DNA of 57,427 nucleotides, from assembly GCA_943788635.1 (NCBI GenBank), contig CALSRA010000037.1, positions 1 through 57,427 on the forward strand. The letters run 5' to 3'. A program made the position numbers and the translations under genes. Positions 28,537 through 37,987 of this stretch are shown one piece after another (position 1 is the first letter of the stretch; each line of letters opens with the position of its first letter). This stretch comes from an uncultured Alphaproteobacteria bacterium. GTDB lineage: Bacteria; Pseudomonadota; Alphaproteobacteria; UBA8366; GCA-2717185. The notes beneath the pieces are model-generated. The model was not told where the DNA came from. It did not search any database and saw only the letters and a list, made by a program, of their open reading frames with translations.

Positions 28537-29697
28537 CTAGGGAAACACGACTGTTGCCGCGGCTTGTGCGGCGATGCCTTCGCGTCGGCCGAGAAAGCCG
28601 AGCCCGTCCGTCGTCGTCGCCTTTACGCTGACGCGATCGATTGAGAGGTCGAGGATTTCGGCCAGTCGGTTACGCATTGTCTCCCGGTGGGGCCCGACCT
28701 TGGGCGCTTCGCATATCAGCGTCAGGTCGACATGGCGCAGCTTCGCGCCAGCATCAGCGACCAGTTTCGCCGCGTGGGCGAGAAATACGGCGGAATCGAC
28801 CCCGCGCCATTGCGGGTCGCTGGGCGGGAAATGGCTGCCGATATCGCCGGCGCCGATTGTGCCCAGCAACGCATCGGTTAACGCATGCAGGCCAACATCT
28901 GAATCGGAATGCCCGGCAAGTCCATGATCATGCGGTATTTTAATACCGCAAAGCATCACGTGGTCGCCGGTTTCGAACGGGTGGACATCGAACCCGGTGG
29001 CGGTCCGGTATTCACCACCGGCGTTCTGGGCGGCAAGCTGGCGTTCTCCGCGGCTGAAATCTTCCGGCATGGTCACCTTGATGTTGTCCGGGTTTCCCGG
29101 CACGAGTTGAACCGGCAGGCCGGCGGCTTCGGCAACAGCGGCATCATCCGTCAGATTCTGACCGGTGACGGCCTGATGCGCGGCAAGAATAGCGGCGTAA
29201 CGGAAGGCCTGGGGTGTTTGGGCGCGCCACAGGCCGGTGCGGTCGACCGTGCCGGTAACCATGGCGGTTCCGTCGGCGCGCTTGAGCGTGTCGGAAACGG
29301 GCACAGCTGCCAGGGCTGCGGGTTGGGTGTCGGAAAGTGTCTCGATGACGCGGCTGATCGTTTCGGCGCTGACAAACGGTCGCGCCGCATCATGAATCAG
29401 CACATTGCCCGGATTCAGTTGCCGCAGGCATTCCAACCCGTTTCGGACGGAGTCCTGTCGTTGCTGGCCACCATGTACTGGGGGCAGCAGGTCAAAACCA
29501 GCGGCGGATTCGGCATAGAGTGCGGCATCGTCAGGATGGATGACGACGCATATCGCATCGACTGCCGGATGCTCGGCAAAGCGGCTAATTGTATGCCTGA
29601 GCAGGGGGATGCCGCCGAGGGGGCGATATTGTTTGGGGATGCCGTCACCGGCCCGGACGCCCCGTCCTCCGGCAACGATGAGTGCGACCGTTTCCAT
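28537..29697 (-). CDS. ispDF: Bifunctional IspD/IspF of the MEP isoprenoid pathway
   Basis: The fusion has 386 residues. The N-terminal IspD domain (about 1-225; METVALIVAGGRGVRAGDGI then PKQYRPLGG, LIHDAARPFV) couples MEP to CTP. The C-terminal IspF domain (about 228-386; TGFDVHPFE, AGHSDSDVGLHALTDALLG, DIGSHFPPSD) forms the cyclic diphosphate with a zinc ligated by Asp/His pairs. Fusion of these non-consecutive steps is typical of alphaproteobacteria. The ATG at 29697 is chosen because IspD proteins begin at this residue; the frame is open further upstream, but that part lacks protein character. Confidence 0.96.
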   Translation of the reverse strand: METVALIVAGGRGVRAGDGIPKQYRPLGGIPLLRHTISRFAEHPAVDAICVVIHPDDAALYAESAAGFDLLPPVHGGQQRQDSVRNGLECLRQLNPGNVLIHDAARPFVSAETISRVIETLSDTQPAALAAVPVSDTLKRADGTAMVTGTVDRTGLWRAQTPQAFRYAAILAAHQAVTGQNLTDDAAVAEAAGLPVQLVPGNPDNIKVTMPEDFSRGERQLAAQNAGGEYRTATGFDVHPFETGDHVMLCGIKIPHDHGLAGHSDSDVGLHALTDALLGTIGAGDIGSHFPPSDPQWRGVDSAVFLAHAAKLVADAGAKLRHVDLTLICEAPKVGPHRETMRNRLAEILDLSIDRVSVKATTTDGLGFLGRREGIAAQAAATVVFP

Positions 29698-29802
29698 CAA
29701 CCGTTTCCTGTCATTGCGGCGGCATCTTGGCGCTGACGCTGCGAAAAGCCAAGTGTCGCGGCAAGATAGCGATATGTTTCCGGATGGGATATAAGCGCGG
29801 AC

Positions 29803-30612
29803 ATGATCGTGACCGAGAATCTGTTGCTGTATAGCGTACTTGCCCTGCTTAGTCTGTTGCCGGCAGCCATCGCGGTTTACCGGCGCGATGCGGCGCGTGA
29901 CAATGTCTTTTGGGCCGCGACCGGGCTGGCCGTGTTTGGGCCTGTTCTGTGGTGCGCCACACAGTTTTCCGGTGTCTGGCAGACCGGTTTGTCGATCTCG
30001 CTTTGGATAACGGTTGCGGCAAGCATGTTGCTCTATGCCGGTATGGCGGTGTTTTCCGATGCTGTCCGGCAGATCGGGGCATTGCTCTTGCCCTATCTTC
30101 TCATCATGGCGGTTATTGCAATTGTCTGGGGGCAGGCGCCCGGAAAGCCGCTGCCGCAGGGGACGCCGGTCGCCTGGGTTGAGGCGCATATCGTTTTTGC
30201 CGTGCTGACCTATAGCCTGCTGACAATTGCAGCCGTTGCCGGGGTTGCGGTCATGCTGCGCGAGCGGGCGCTGAAGACCAAACGTCCGACCCGCCTTACG
30301 GCCCTGTTACCAGCCGTTGCCGAGGCCGAGGCAATGCAGGTCCGGCTTCTCATGGCAACCGAGGTCGTGCTTGGGTTGGGGCTGCTTACCGGTATTGCGA
30401 CGCAGTTTTTTGAAACCGGCGGCATGCTGGAATTCAACCACAAGACCATCTTGTCGCTGGTTGCGTTTGCCGTTATCGGGATTCTGCTGATCGCGCATCA
30501 TCGCACCGGAATCCGTGGCCGTCGGGCCTCGCGAATGGTGCTGTTGGCATACCTGCTTGTGACCCTCGGTTATCCGGGCGTGAAGTTCGTTACGGATATT
30601 TTACTGACTTAG
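29803..30612 (+). CDS. Cytochrome c assembly (CcsA/HemX-like) membrane protein
   Basis: The 269-residue integral membrane protein has about eight helices spread over the whole length. Conserved-looking His residues are in VAWVEAHIVFAVLTY and EFNHKTILSLVAF, the pattern of CcsA/HemX/YpjD proteins that handle haem. The usual role is haem export or cytochrome c maturation support; YpjD-type members are poorly characterised. It is divergent from ispDF across a 105-bp gap. Confidence 0.82.
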   Translation: MIVTENLLLYSVLALLSLLPAAIAVYRRDAARDNVFWAATGLAVFGPVLWCATQFSGVWQTGLSISLWITVAASMLLYAGMAVFSDAVRQIGALLLPYLLIMAVIAIVWGQAPGKPLPQGTPVAWVEAHIVFAVLTYSLLTIAAVAGVAVMLRERALKTKRPTRLTALLPAVAEAEAMQVRLLMATEVVLGLGLLTGIATQFFETGGMLEFNHKTILSLVAFAVIGILLIAHHRTGIRGRRASRMVLLAYLLVTLGYPGVKFVTDILLT

Positions 30613-30690
30613 GTGTCAAATATCCGTTGCTCCGATAGCTGTAATCGGGGTATGCATATTTAATAAGCAAATAATGCGGGTGCCTAAAAG

Positions 30691-31677
30691 ATGAGCATAG
30701 ACATCGGCAAGCACGTCATCGATGTACCGGTATTCTTGGCGCCGATGTCCGGCGTGACCGATCTTCCTTTCCGCCGACTCGCGGTAGGGCAGGGTGCTGC
30801 TATGGAAACGTCGGAAATGCTGGCGAGCCGCGAAGCAGTTCTGCTGACGGGCGCCTCGAAGAAGCGGATGGCCCGGACGGACGACAATACGGTGCTCGCT
30901 GTGCAGTTGGCGGGCCACAATCCGGCGGTCATGGCGGAAGCAGCCGCACTTTGCGTGGATAGCGGTGCGGATATCATCGATATCAATTTTGGCTGCCCGG
31001 CGAAAAAAGTCGTCGGCAAGCTGTGCGGTTCGGCACTGATGCGTAATGAATTGCAGGCGGCACGTATTCTGGAAGCGGTGGTCGGCGCTGTTGATGTGCC
31101 GGTTACGCTCAAAATGCGTACGGGCTGGGACGATGACGACCGCAACGCACCGCGCCTCGCCCGGATTGCCGAGGAAAGCGGCATCCGGCTGGTTACCGTC
31201 CACGGTCGGACCCGCGAGCAACGCTATACGGGGCGTGCCGATTGGGCGTTCATTCGTACGGTCAAGGAAGCCGTCAGTATTCCGGTCGTGGCGAATGGCG
31301 ATATTGTTTCACTGGAAGATATCGATGCCAGCCTGGCATTATCCGGCGCTGATGGGGTCATGATAGGGCGTGGCGCCTATGGGCGTCCCTGGTTCATCCG
31401 GCAGGCCATGCATTTCGTGGCCACGGGGCAACGGTTGCCGGATCCGTCGGCGACGGAACAGCGCAATATCGTACAATCGCATTTTGTCGAGATGCTCAGC
31501 CATCATGGGACACGGCGCGGTATTCGCAATTTCCGCAAGCATGTCGCCTGGTATTCGAGCGGGATGCCGAATTCGGCCGAATTTCGCCAGCACGTCTACA
31601 CGCTGGACGCCGCGGATCAGATCCAGAAGGCAATCGACAGTTTCTACGGTGCGGCGGCAGACCGGATGGCGGCATGA
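30691..31677 (+). CDS. dusB: tRNA-dihydrouridine synthase B (NifR3)
   Basis: DusB is an FMN enzyme that reduces uridine in the D loop of tRNAs. The protein has 328 residues: FLAPMSGVTDLPFRRL, ETSEML, DINFGCPAKKV with the catalytic Cys, LKMRTGWDDD, TVHGRTREQRYTG and the C-terminal helical domain. It overlaps ntrB by 4 bp (ATGA), as in the classic nifR3-ntrB-ntrC operon of alphaproteobacteria. A 78-bp AT-rich gap upstream probably holds the operon promoter. Confidence 0.97.
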   Translation: MSIDIGKHVIDVPVFLAPMSGVTDLPFRRLAVGQGAAMETSEMLASREAVLLTGASKKRMARTDDNTVLAVQLAGHNPAVMAEAAALCVDSGADIIDINFGCPAKKVVGKLCGSALMRNELQAARILEAVVGAVDVPVTLKMRTGWDDDDRNAPRLARIAEESGIRLVTVHGRTREQRYTGRADWAFIRTVKEAVSIPVVANGDIVSLEDIDASLALSGADGVMIGRGAYGRPWFIRQAMHFVATGQRLPDPSATEQRNIVQSHFVEMLSHHGTRRGIRNFRKHVAWYSSGMPNSAEFRQHVYTLDAADQIQKAIDSFYGAAADRMAA

Positions 31678-32783
31678 CGGCGACGCAGGAGTCAGATACG
31701 GGATTCGGCGAGGCGCCCAATTCGACGACCATCCTGAACGCGCTTGCCGAACCGGTTATCGTCATCGACGACAATGACAACGTTGTATACGTCAATCAGT
31801 CGGCGGAAGACTTTTTGCAGATGACGCTGTCGAAACAGAAGCTCGTAAATCTGCAGGATATTATCCCGCATGACAGCCCGATACTGGCACTCGTTCACAA
31901 GGTGCGGGCGAACGGCAACAGTATGTCGCAATATGATGTCGGCTTGGCAACGCCGCGGGTGGGCGAGCATGTTGTTAATATCGATGGCACCGCGCTGACT
32001 GAGCATCCGGGACATGTTGTGCTTACACTGGAACGGCGTTCGATTGCCGGACGGATCGACCGATCCCTGACCCACCGAGGTGCCGCCCGGTCCGTGACGG
32101 CCATGGCGATGATGCTGGCGCATGAAATCAAGAACCCGTTATCCGGGGTCCGGGGCGCAGCGCAGTTGCTGGAACAGTCCGGTGATGCGCGCGACCAGGA
32201 ACTGACCCGTCTGATTATCGAGGAAACCGACCGGATTTGCGCGCTGGTCGATCGGATGGAAATCTTTACGGATAACCCGCGGATCGAGCGCAGCGCCGTC
32301 AATATTCACGTGGTCCTGAACCATGTCGTCAAGCTGGCGCGAACCGGTTTTGGCAGCCAGGTCCGGATCGTTGAGGAATACGACCCCTCGCTGCCGCCCG
32401 CCTATGGCGACCATGACCAGCTTGTTCAGGTCTTTCTGAATCTGGTGAAGAATGCGGTCGAGGCCTTGCCAGAGAACGGTGGTGAAGTCGTCGTCTCCAC
32501 TGCCTTCCAGCATGGTATGCGCATGACGGCGCCGAGCGGGCAGGGACAGGTTCACCTGCCACTGGTCGTTTCCATCCGAGATAACGGGGACGGGGTGCCG
32601 GAAGATCTTCGCCGACATCTGTTCGACCCCTTTATTACGACGAAACCTGGCGGCACAGGCCTGGGGTTGGCGCTCGTCGCCAAGCTTGTTGGAGACCACG
32701 GGGGTGTAATCGACCTGGAAAGCCGGCATCGGCGAACCGTTTTTCGTGTGATGCTGCCAATGATGACGGATCATGATGACTGA
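31674..32783 (+). CDS. ntrB: Nitrogen sensor histidine kinase NtrB (GlnL)
   Basis: This 369-residue soluble kinase phosphorylates NtrC at low nitrogen and is turned into a phosphatase by PII. A PAS domain covers about 18-125 ([20 protein letters not shown]). The H box has His150 in [17 protein letters not shown]. The ATPase domain shows the N box [22 protein letters not shown] and [10 protein letters not shown]. Translation is coupled to dusB (4-bp overlap) and to ntrC (11-bp overlap). Confidence 0.96.
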   Translation: MTATQESDTGFGEAPNSTTILNALAEPVIVIDDNDNVVYVNQSAEDFLQMTLSKQKLVNLQDIIPHDSPILALVHKVRANGNSMSQYDVGLATPRVGEHVVNIDGTALTEHPGHVVLTLERRSIAGRIDRSLTHRGAARSVTAMAMMLAHEIKNPLSGVRGAAQLLEQSGDARDQELTRLIIEETDRICALVDRMEIFTDNPRIERSAVNIHVVLNHVVKLARTGFGSQVRIVEEYDPSLPPAYGDHDQLVQVFLNLVKNAVEALPENGGEVVVSTAFQHGMRMTAPSGQGQVHLPLVVSIRDNGDGVPEDLRRHLFDPFITTKPGGTGLGLALVAKLVGDHGGVIDLESRHRRTVFRVMLPMMTDHDD

Positions 32784-34239
32784 AGCGACATCAATTAGCG
32801 GCTCTACCATTCTCGTGGCTGACGACGACCGGGGGATCAGAACCGTTTTGACCCGGGCGCTAGCGCGGCTTGATTGCGATGTTCGAACGACCGGCAATGC
32901 GGCTACCCTTTGGCGTTGGGTCAGCGAAGGAATCGGCGATCTGGTTATTACTGATGTGGTGATGCCCGATGAAAACGGCCTGGACCTGATCCCCCGGATT
33001 CGGAAAATTCGTCCCGATTTGCGCGTTATTGTCATGAGTGCGCAAAACACGCTGCTCACGGCGGTGAAGGCGAATGAGCGCGGCGCATTCGAATATTTGC
33101 CAAAACCGTTCGATCTGAATGAGTTGGTGAGTATCGTGAACCGTGCCCTGACCGAGCGGAGCCGACCACAGGGTGTTGCTGTGGATAAGATGGGAGAAGA
33201 GGAAAACCTGCCGCTGATCGGTCGTTCGCCGGCGATGCAGGATATTTACCGTGTGCTGGCCCGGCTGGTCGGGACCGACCTGACGGTGCTGATTACCGGC
33301 GAATCCGGGACCGGCAAGGAGCTTGTAGCCCGGGCATTGCACGATTACGGCAAGCGGAAAAACGGGCCCTTTGTTGCGATCAATATGGCGGCGATTCCGC
33401 GCGAACTGATCGAAAGCGAGTTGTTTGGGCACGAGAAGGGCTCGTTTTCAGGCGCGACCAATCGCAGCGCCGGGCGTTTTGAGCAGGCCGATGGCGGCAC
33501 GCTGTTTCTGGATGAAATCGGCGACATGCCGCTAGAAGCGCAGACGCGGCTGTTGCGCGTGTTGCAGGACGGTACATTTACGACGGTTGGCGGGCGTACG
33601 CCGATCCGGACCAGCGTAAGGATTGTTGCCGCAACGCACCGGGATTTGCGTCAGTTCGTGTCTCAGGGAATGTTTCGCGAGGATTTGTATTACCGGCTTA
33701 ATGTCGTGCCATTGCGGCTGCCGCCTCTGCGACAGCGCACGGAGGATATTCCGGACCTGGTTCGGCATTTTCTGGCCAAGGGCGAAGAAGAGGGGCTGCC
33801 GACAAAATCGCTGGAGCCGGACGCGCTCGCGCGTTTGCGGGAATACCGCTGGCCGGGCAATGTTCGCGAACTGGAAAACCTTATTCGTCGTATTGCGGCG
33901 CTCTATACCGAAGAACGTATCGGTGTGGATGTGATCGAAACCGAACTCGTCGATTCCGAATCACAGGATACCGATTCGGGTGCCGGGCAGAGTGAAAGCC
34001 TTTCCGAGGCGGTCGAACGGCACCTGCAATCCTATTTCGATGCCCATAATGACGGTTTGCCGCCGCCGGGCCTGTATGAACGGATCGTCCGTGAAGTCGA
34101 GCGTCCGCTTATATCTCTGTGTCTGGGCGCGACCCGCGGGAACCAGATTAAGGCGGCCGACCTGTTGGGGTTGAATCGAAATACGCTGCGGAAGAAAATT
34201 CGCGAATTGGACATCCAAATCATGCGCGGCGTAAAGTAG
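32773..34239 (+). CDS. ntrC: Nitrogen response regulator NtrC (GlnG)
   Basis: This 488-residue sigma54-dependent activator is phosphorylated by NtrB. Its receiver domain has the phospho-acceptor Asp61 ([12 protein letters not shown]). The AAA+ domain has Walker A GESGTGKE (176-183), Walker [13 protein letters not shown] and the arginine-finger region [21 protein letters not shown]-terminal Fis-type helix-turn-helix follows ([20 protein letters not shown]). The sigma54-contact loop reads GSFSGA at 223-228 instead of the usual GAFTGA. The start is probably the first or second ATG (MM). ntrY begins 83 bp after its stop. Confidence 0.96.
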   Translation: MMTEATSISGSTILVADDDRGIRTVLTRALARLDCDVRTTGNAATLWRWVSEGIGDLVITDVVMPDENGLDLIPRIRKIRPDLRVIVMSAQNTLLTAVKANERGAFEYLPKPFDLNELVSIVNRALTERSRPQGVAVDKMGEEENLPLIGRSPAMQDIYRVLARLVGTDLTVLITGESGTGKELVARALHDYGKRKNGPFVAINMAAIPRELIESELFGHEKGSFSGATNRSAGRFEQADGGTLFLDEIGDMPLEAQTRLLRVLQDGTFTTVGGRTPIRTSVRIVAATHRDLRQFVSQGMFREDLYYRLNVVPLRLPPLRQRTEDIPDLVRHFLAKGEEEGLPTKSLEPDALARLREYRWPGNVRELENLIRRIAALYTEERIGVDVIETELVDSESQDTDSGAGQSESLSEAVERHLQSYFDAHNDGLPPPGLYERIVREVERPLISLCLGATRGNQIKAADLLGLNRNTLRKKIRELDIQIMRGVK

Positions 34240-34322
34240 GTTCAAACGCACCGGAACGTCGCATCGATACCGACGGCCTGAAATCCGATCGCTGCGGTTA
34301 CTGGCATCGCGGGTGACGGAAA

Positions 34323-36587
34323 ATGACGATAGTCGATTCAACCAGTTCCACCCTGAAGGGTTTTGTACGCCGCGTCATGGTCTGGTCGCGTCGGCGTCGT
34401 GTCGGACGCATTTTTGCCATTTCCCTGGCTGTCCTGGCGACGATTGCCGGAATCGCAACTTATGTTGCACTGACCCGGTCTTCGTTCGCGCCCGACGCCG
34501 TGACGATTCTGACCCTGCTGAATATCGATCTGGTCGTATTGCTGCTGCTTGCCGTCGTCATTACCCGCCATGTCGTGAAGATATGGAGCGATCGAAGAAG
34601 AGGGTCCGCAGGATCGCGGCTGCATGTGCGTCTCGTGATGCTGTTCGGGCTGATTTCGGTGACGCCGACGATCATCATGGCCGTGTTCTCGGTGCTATTC
34701 TTCAATTTTGGTATTGAGTCCTGGTTCAGTGACAAGGTCCGTACCGCGCTTCAGGAATCCGCGGCGGTCGCCGATGGCTATCTGGAGGAGCACAAACGCA
34801 ACATTGTCGCAGACGCGTTGCGCATGGCGCGCGACATTGACGGTCAGGCGCCGACACTGGTGTACAATCAGGAACGATTGATCCAGGTGGTTGGTCTTCA
34901 GGCCCGCATTCGCCAGTTAACGGAAGCCGTTGTATTTACAGGCGACGGCAGCGTGATCGCGCGGTCCGGCCTGACGGGCGCCCTTGAATTTGAACCTGTG
35001 CCACCGGACGCTTTCGAAAAAGCCCGTGATGGCGAAGTCGCCGTCCTGACAAGTGCCAGCGACGATCGGGTGCGGGCCTTGCTGAGGCTGGATAACTTTG
35101 TCGACAGTTACCTTTACGTCGGGCGTTTTGTGGATCCGACAGTTCTTGGGCATAGCGAGCGAACCCGTGGCGCTGTCGATCAGTTCGAGCGGCTTGAACT
35201 AAGCCGGACTGACCTGCAGGTATCCTTCGCACTGGTGTTCGCCATGATTGCGCTTTTGCTGCTTCTGGCGGCTGTTTGGGTGGGGCTTAATGTTGCGACA
35301 AGTCTATCCGGCCCGGTCAGCGCGCTGATATCGGCCACGGAAAAAGTCCGCGCCGGTGATCTGTCCGCCCGCGTTCCGGCGGAGGGGGCGGATGATGACG
35401 AAATCGACACCCTCGGACGCGCTTTCAACCGCATGACGGGGGATCTGGAAAGCAGCCGGCGCGAACTGGTCGAGGCAAATCAGCAGATCGACGCAAGGCG
35501 GCTTTTTACGGAGACAGTGCTGTCCGGGGTGTCGGCCGGGGTTATCGGGCTGGACAAGGACGGTCGGATAACGCTGCCGAACCGGTCAGCGTCAGAATTG
35601 CTGGGCATGGAACTGGAAACATTGCGCGGGGAACCGCTGGAAGAAGTCCTGCCTGAGTTTCGCGAATTGTTCCAGGAAGCACAGAACAGGACAGGCTCGC
35701 GGGCGGTGGAGCGGCAAGTGGCGATTCGGCGCGGGACGGATACGCGGACGTTGCTGGTGCGACTGGGGGCTGTTCGTACCGATAATGTTACCGATGGATT
35801 CGTGGTAACCTTTGACGATATTTCTGACTTGCTTTCAGCGCAGCGGAAGGCGGCATGGTCCGATGTCGCGCGGCGCATTGCGCATGAAATCAAGAATCCG
35901 CTGACCCCGATCCAGCTTTCGGCGGAACGATTGGCGCGGCGTTACCTGAAGCAGGTTCCCGATGATGCGGAAATATTCCAGACCTGTATCGACACGATTG
36001 TCCGGCAGGTCGAAAGTATCGGTCAGATGGTGGATGAATTTTCCAACTTCGCGCGGATGCCGGCACCGGTGTTTCGAACCGAAAACATCAATGACTTGTG
36101 TCGTCAGGGCGTCTTTTTGCATCGAAATTCGCATTCGCAGATTACCTATGATGCAGAATTGCCGGAAGAGGTTGTTTTTGCCGAATGTGATGGCCGGCAG
36201 ATCAGCCAGGCTGTTACCAATCTTTTGCTGAACGCGGCTGAAGCCATTGAAGGCCGAACCGGGGAAAACCCGCCGCCGGGACATATCAGGCTGCGGGTTT
36301 CAGTGCATGACGGGAATGTGGAAATTGTCGTGGAGGACAATGGCAAGGGCCTGCCCGGAGAGTGCAGGGAAAACCTTACGGAGCCATATGTGACCTCGCG
36401 CGCCAAGGGAACGGGCCTCGGTTTGGCTATTGTCAGGAAGATCATGGAAGACCATAAAGGTGCCCTGTTGCTGGAGGATGCAGCGGAAGGCGGAGCCCGC
36501 GTTCGCATGGTCTTCCCGAGTGTTGAAATGGACCAGGGTGGGTCCGCCAAGCGTGAGACGGAACAGGCGACCGGTCATGGCGCATGA
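34323..36587 (+). CDS. ntrY: Membrane sensor histidine kinase NtrY
   Basis: The protein has 754 residues. Helices lie at about 28-50, 60-80, 101-128 and 299-325, with a periplasmic sensor loop at about 129-298. HAMP (326-380), PAS (391-500), HisKA with His521 ([17 protein letters not shown]) and an ATPase domain (FLLNAAEAI-type NLLLNAAEAIEGR, DNGKGLP, KGTGLGLAIV) follow. NtrY with NtrX governs nitrogen, redox and envelope functions in alphaproteobacteria. It overlaps ntrX by 11 bp. Confidence 0.96.
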   Translation: MTIVDSTSSTLKGFVRRVMVWSRRRRVGRIFAISLAVLATIAGIATYVALTRSSFAPDAVTILTLLNIDLVVLLLLAVVITRHVVKIWSDRRRGSAGSRLHVRLVMLFGLISVTPTIIMAVFSVLFFNFGIESWFSDKVRTALQESAAVADGYLEEHKRNIVADALRMARDIDGQAPTLVYNQERLIQVVGLQARIRQLTEAVVFTGDGSVIARSGLTGALEFEPVPPDAFEKARDGEVAVLTSASDDRVRALLRLDNFVDSYLYVGRFVDPTVLGHSERTRGAVDQFERLELSRTDLQVSFALVFAMIALLLLLAAVWVGLNVATSLSGPVSALISATEKVRAGDLSARVPAEGADDDEIDTLGRAFNRMTGDLESSRRELVEANQQIDARRLFTETVLSGVSAGVIGLDKDGRITLPNRSASELLGMELETLRGEPLEEVLPEFRELFQEAQNRTGSRAVERQVAIRRGTDTRTLLVRLGAVRTDNVTDGFVVTFDDISDLLSAQRKAAWSDVARRIAHEIKNPLTPIQLSAERLARRYLKQVPDDAEIFQTCIDTIVRQVESIGQMVDEFSNFARMPAPVFRTENINDLCRQGVFLHRNSHSQITYDAELPEEVVFAECDGRQISQAVTNLLLNAAEAIEGRTGENPPPGHIRLRVSVHDGNVEIVVEDNGKGLPGECRENLTEPYVTSRAKGTGLGLAIVRKIMEDHKGALLLEDAAEGGARVRMVFPSVEMDQGGSAKRETEQATGHGA

Positions 36588-37965
36588 CATTCTGATTGTA
36601 GACGATGAAGACGATATCCGTCAGTTGATTGCCGGTATTCTGGACGATGAGGGCTTTAATACCAGGCAGGCCGCCACCAGTGCGGAAGCCTTCGCGGCAA
36701 TTGCCGCGCGCCAGCCCAGCCTTATCATTCTGGATGTCTGGTTGCGCGAAAGCGAATATGACGGATTGCAGATGCTGGAGATTATCCGCCGGGAAAACCC
36801 GGCGCAGCAGGTAATCATGATCAGCGGGCACGGGACCTTCGACATGGCGGTTTCGGCGACAAAGATGGGCGCATACGATTTTATCGCCAAACCGTTCAAG
36901 ACTGACGTGCTGCTGCATACGATCAAACGCGCCGTCGAGGATGCGCGGCTCCGTCATGAAAACACTGAGTTGCAGGCGCGGGCAATTGACCAGATTGATG
37001 ACCTTATTGGCGACTCTCCGGCCATCGCACAGTTGCGGCAGGCCATAGAGCGTGTCGCGCCGACGGAAAGCCGTGTGTTGTTCACAGGGCCATCAGGCGC
37101 CGGGAAGGGCATTGTGGCACGGATTGTCCATCAGCATTCCGCGCGCAAGGATGGCCGCTTTATTATCCTGAATTGCGCTGGGCTGGAACCCGATCGGCTG
37201 GAACCGGAATTGTTCGGCACAGAAAGCGGCAATGGTAAAGCGCGGCAGATCGGATTGCTGGAAGCTGCGCATAATGGAACGCTGTTGCTGGACGAAGTCG
37301 CGGACATGCCGCTTGAAACGCAAAGCAAGATCACACGGGTGTTGCATCGCAAGCAGTTCGAGCGACTGGGCGGGAAAAATGAAGTCGAGGTGGATGTCCG
37401 GGTTCTGGCAACGACAAACCGGGATATACAGGCGGAAATTGACGCCGGCCGGTTTCGTGAAGACCTTTTCTATCGGCTGAATGTGGTGCCGGTTGCGGTG
37501 CCGGCGCTGTCGGAGCGGCGGCAGGATATTCCGCAACTCGCCGAACACCTGATGGAGCGGCTGTGCCGAACCAAGGGACGTTCTGTCAGCCGGATGGCCG
37601 GGGATGCCCTGGCGGCGCTGCAGGCCTATAGCTGGCCCGGCAATGTCTGGGAATTGATCAATGTACTGGAACGTCTGCTGCTGCATGCAGAAGCCGGTGT
37701 TTCGATCCGATCCGATGCTATCTCGCAGGCGATTGGACAGGGCGCGCCGGAAGCTATTCGGGGGGACATTGCGGCGGAGGTCATGAATCAGCCGCTGCGG
37801 GAGGCGCGGGAGGCTTTCGAGCGAGAATATCTCGATTTTCATCTGGTTCGCTTCAGTGGGAATATCAGCAAAACGGCTGAATTTGTCGGCATGGACCGGG
37901 CAGCGCTGCATCGTAAGCTGAAGCTGCTGGGTATTCAGAATCGACCGCAAAAGGTAGGGGCCTGA
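36577..37965 (+). CDS. ntrX: Response regulator NtrX
   Basis: The protein has 462 residues. The receiver domain has Asp53 (LIILDVWLRESEYDG). The AAA+ domain has Walker A GPSGAGKG, Walker B GTLLLDEVADM and FREDLFYRLNVVPVAVPAL. A Fis-like helix-turn-helix (ISKTAEFVGMDRAALHRKL) closes the protein. The region after ELFGTE reads SGNGKARQIGLLEAAH, so the GAFTGA loop that contacts sigma54 is missing. This agrees with alphaproteobacterial NtrX acting on sigma70-type promoters. The ATG at 36577 begins the conserved MAHDILIVDDE; upstream in-frame starts lie inside ntrY. Confidence 0.95.
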   Translation: MAHDILIVDDEDDIRQLIAGILDDEGFNTRQAATSAEAFAAIAARQPSLIILDVWLRESEYDGLQMLEIIRRENPAQQVIMISGHGTFDMAVSATKMGAYDFIAKPFKTDVLLHTIKRAVEDARLRHENTELQARAIDQIDDLIGDSPAIAQLRQAIERVAPTESRVLFTGPSGAGKGIVARIVHQHSARKDGRFIILNCAGLEPDRLEPELFGTESGNGKARQIGLLEAAHNGTLLLDEVADMPLETQSKITRVLHRKQFERLGGKNEVEVDVRVLATTNRDIQAEIDAGRFREDLFYRLNVVPVAVPALSERRQDIPQLAEHLMERLCRTKGRSVSRMAGDALAALQAYSWPGNVWELINVLERLLLHAEAGVSIRSDAISQAIGQGAPEAIRGDIAAEVMNQPLREAREAFEREYLDFHLVRFSGNISKTAEFVGMDRAALHRKLKLLGIQNRPQKVGA

Positions 37966-37987
37966 TGGCGATGCCGGAGCAGTATAA

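Noticed and set aside
28909..29736. Plus-strand 275-codon frame opposite ispDF
   Set aside because: Shadow of the IspDF coding strand; Gly/Arg-rich and without a family.
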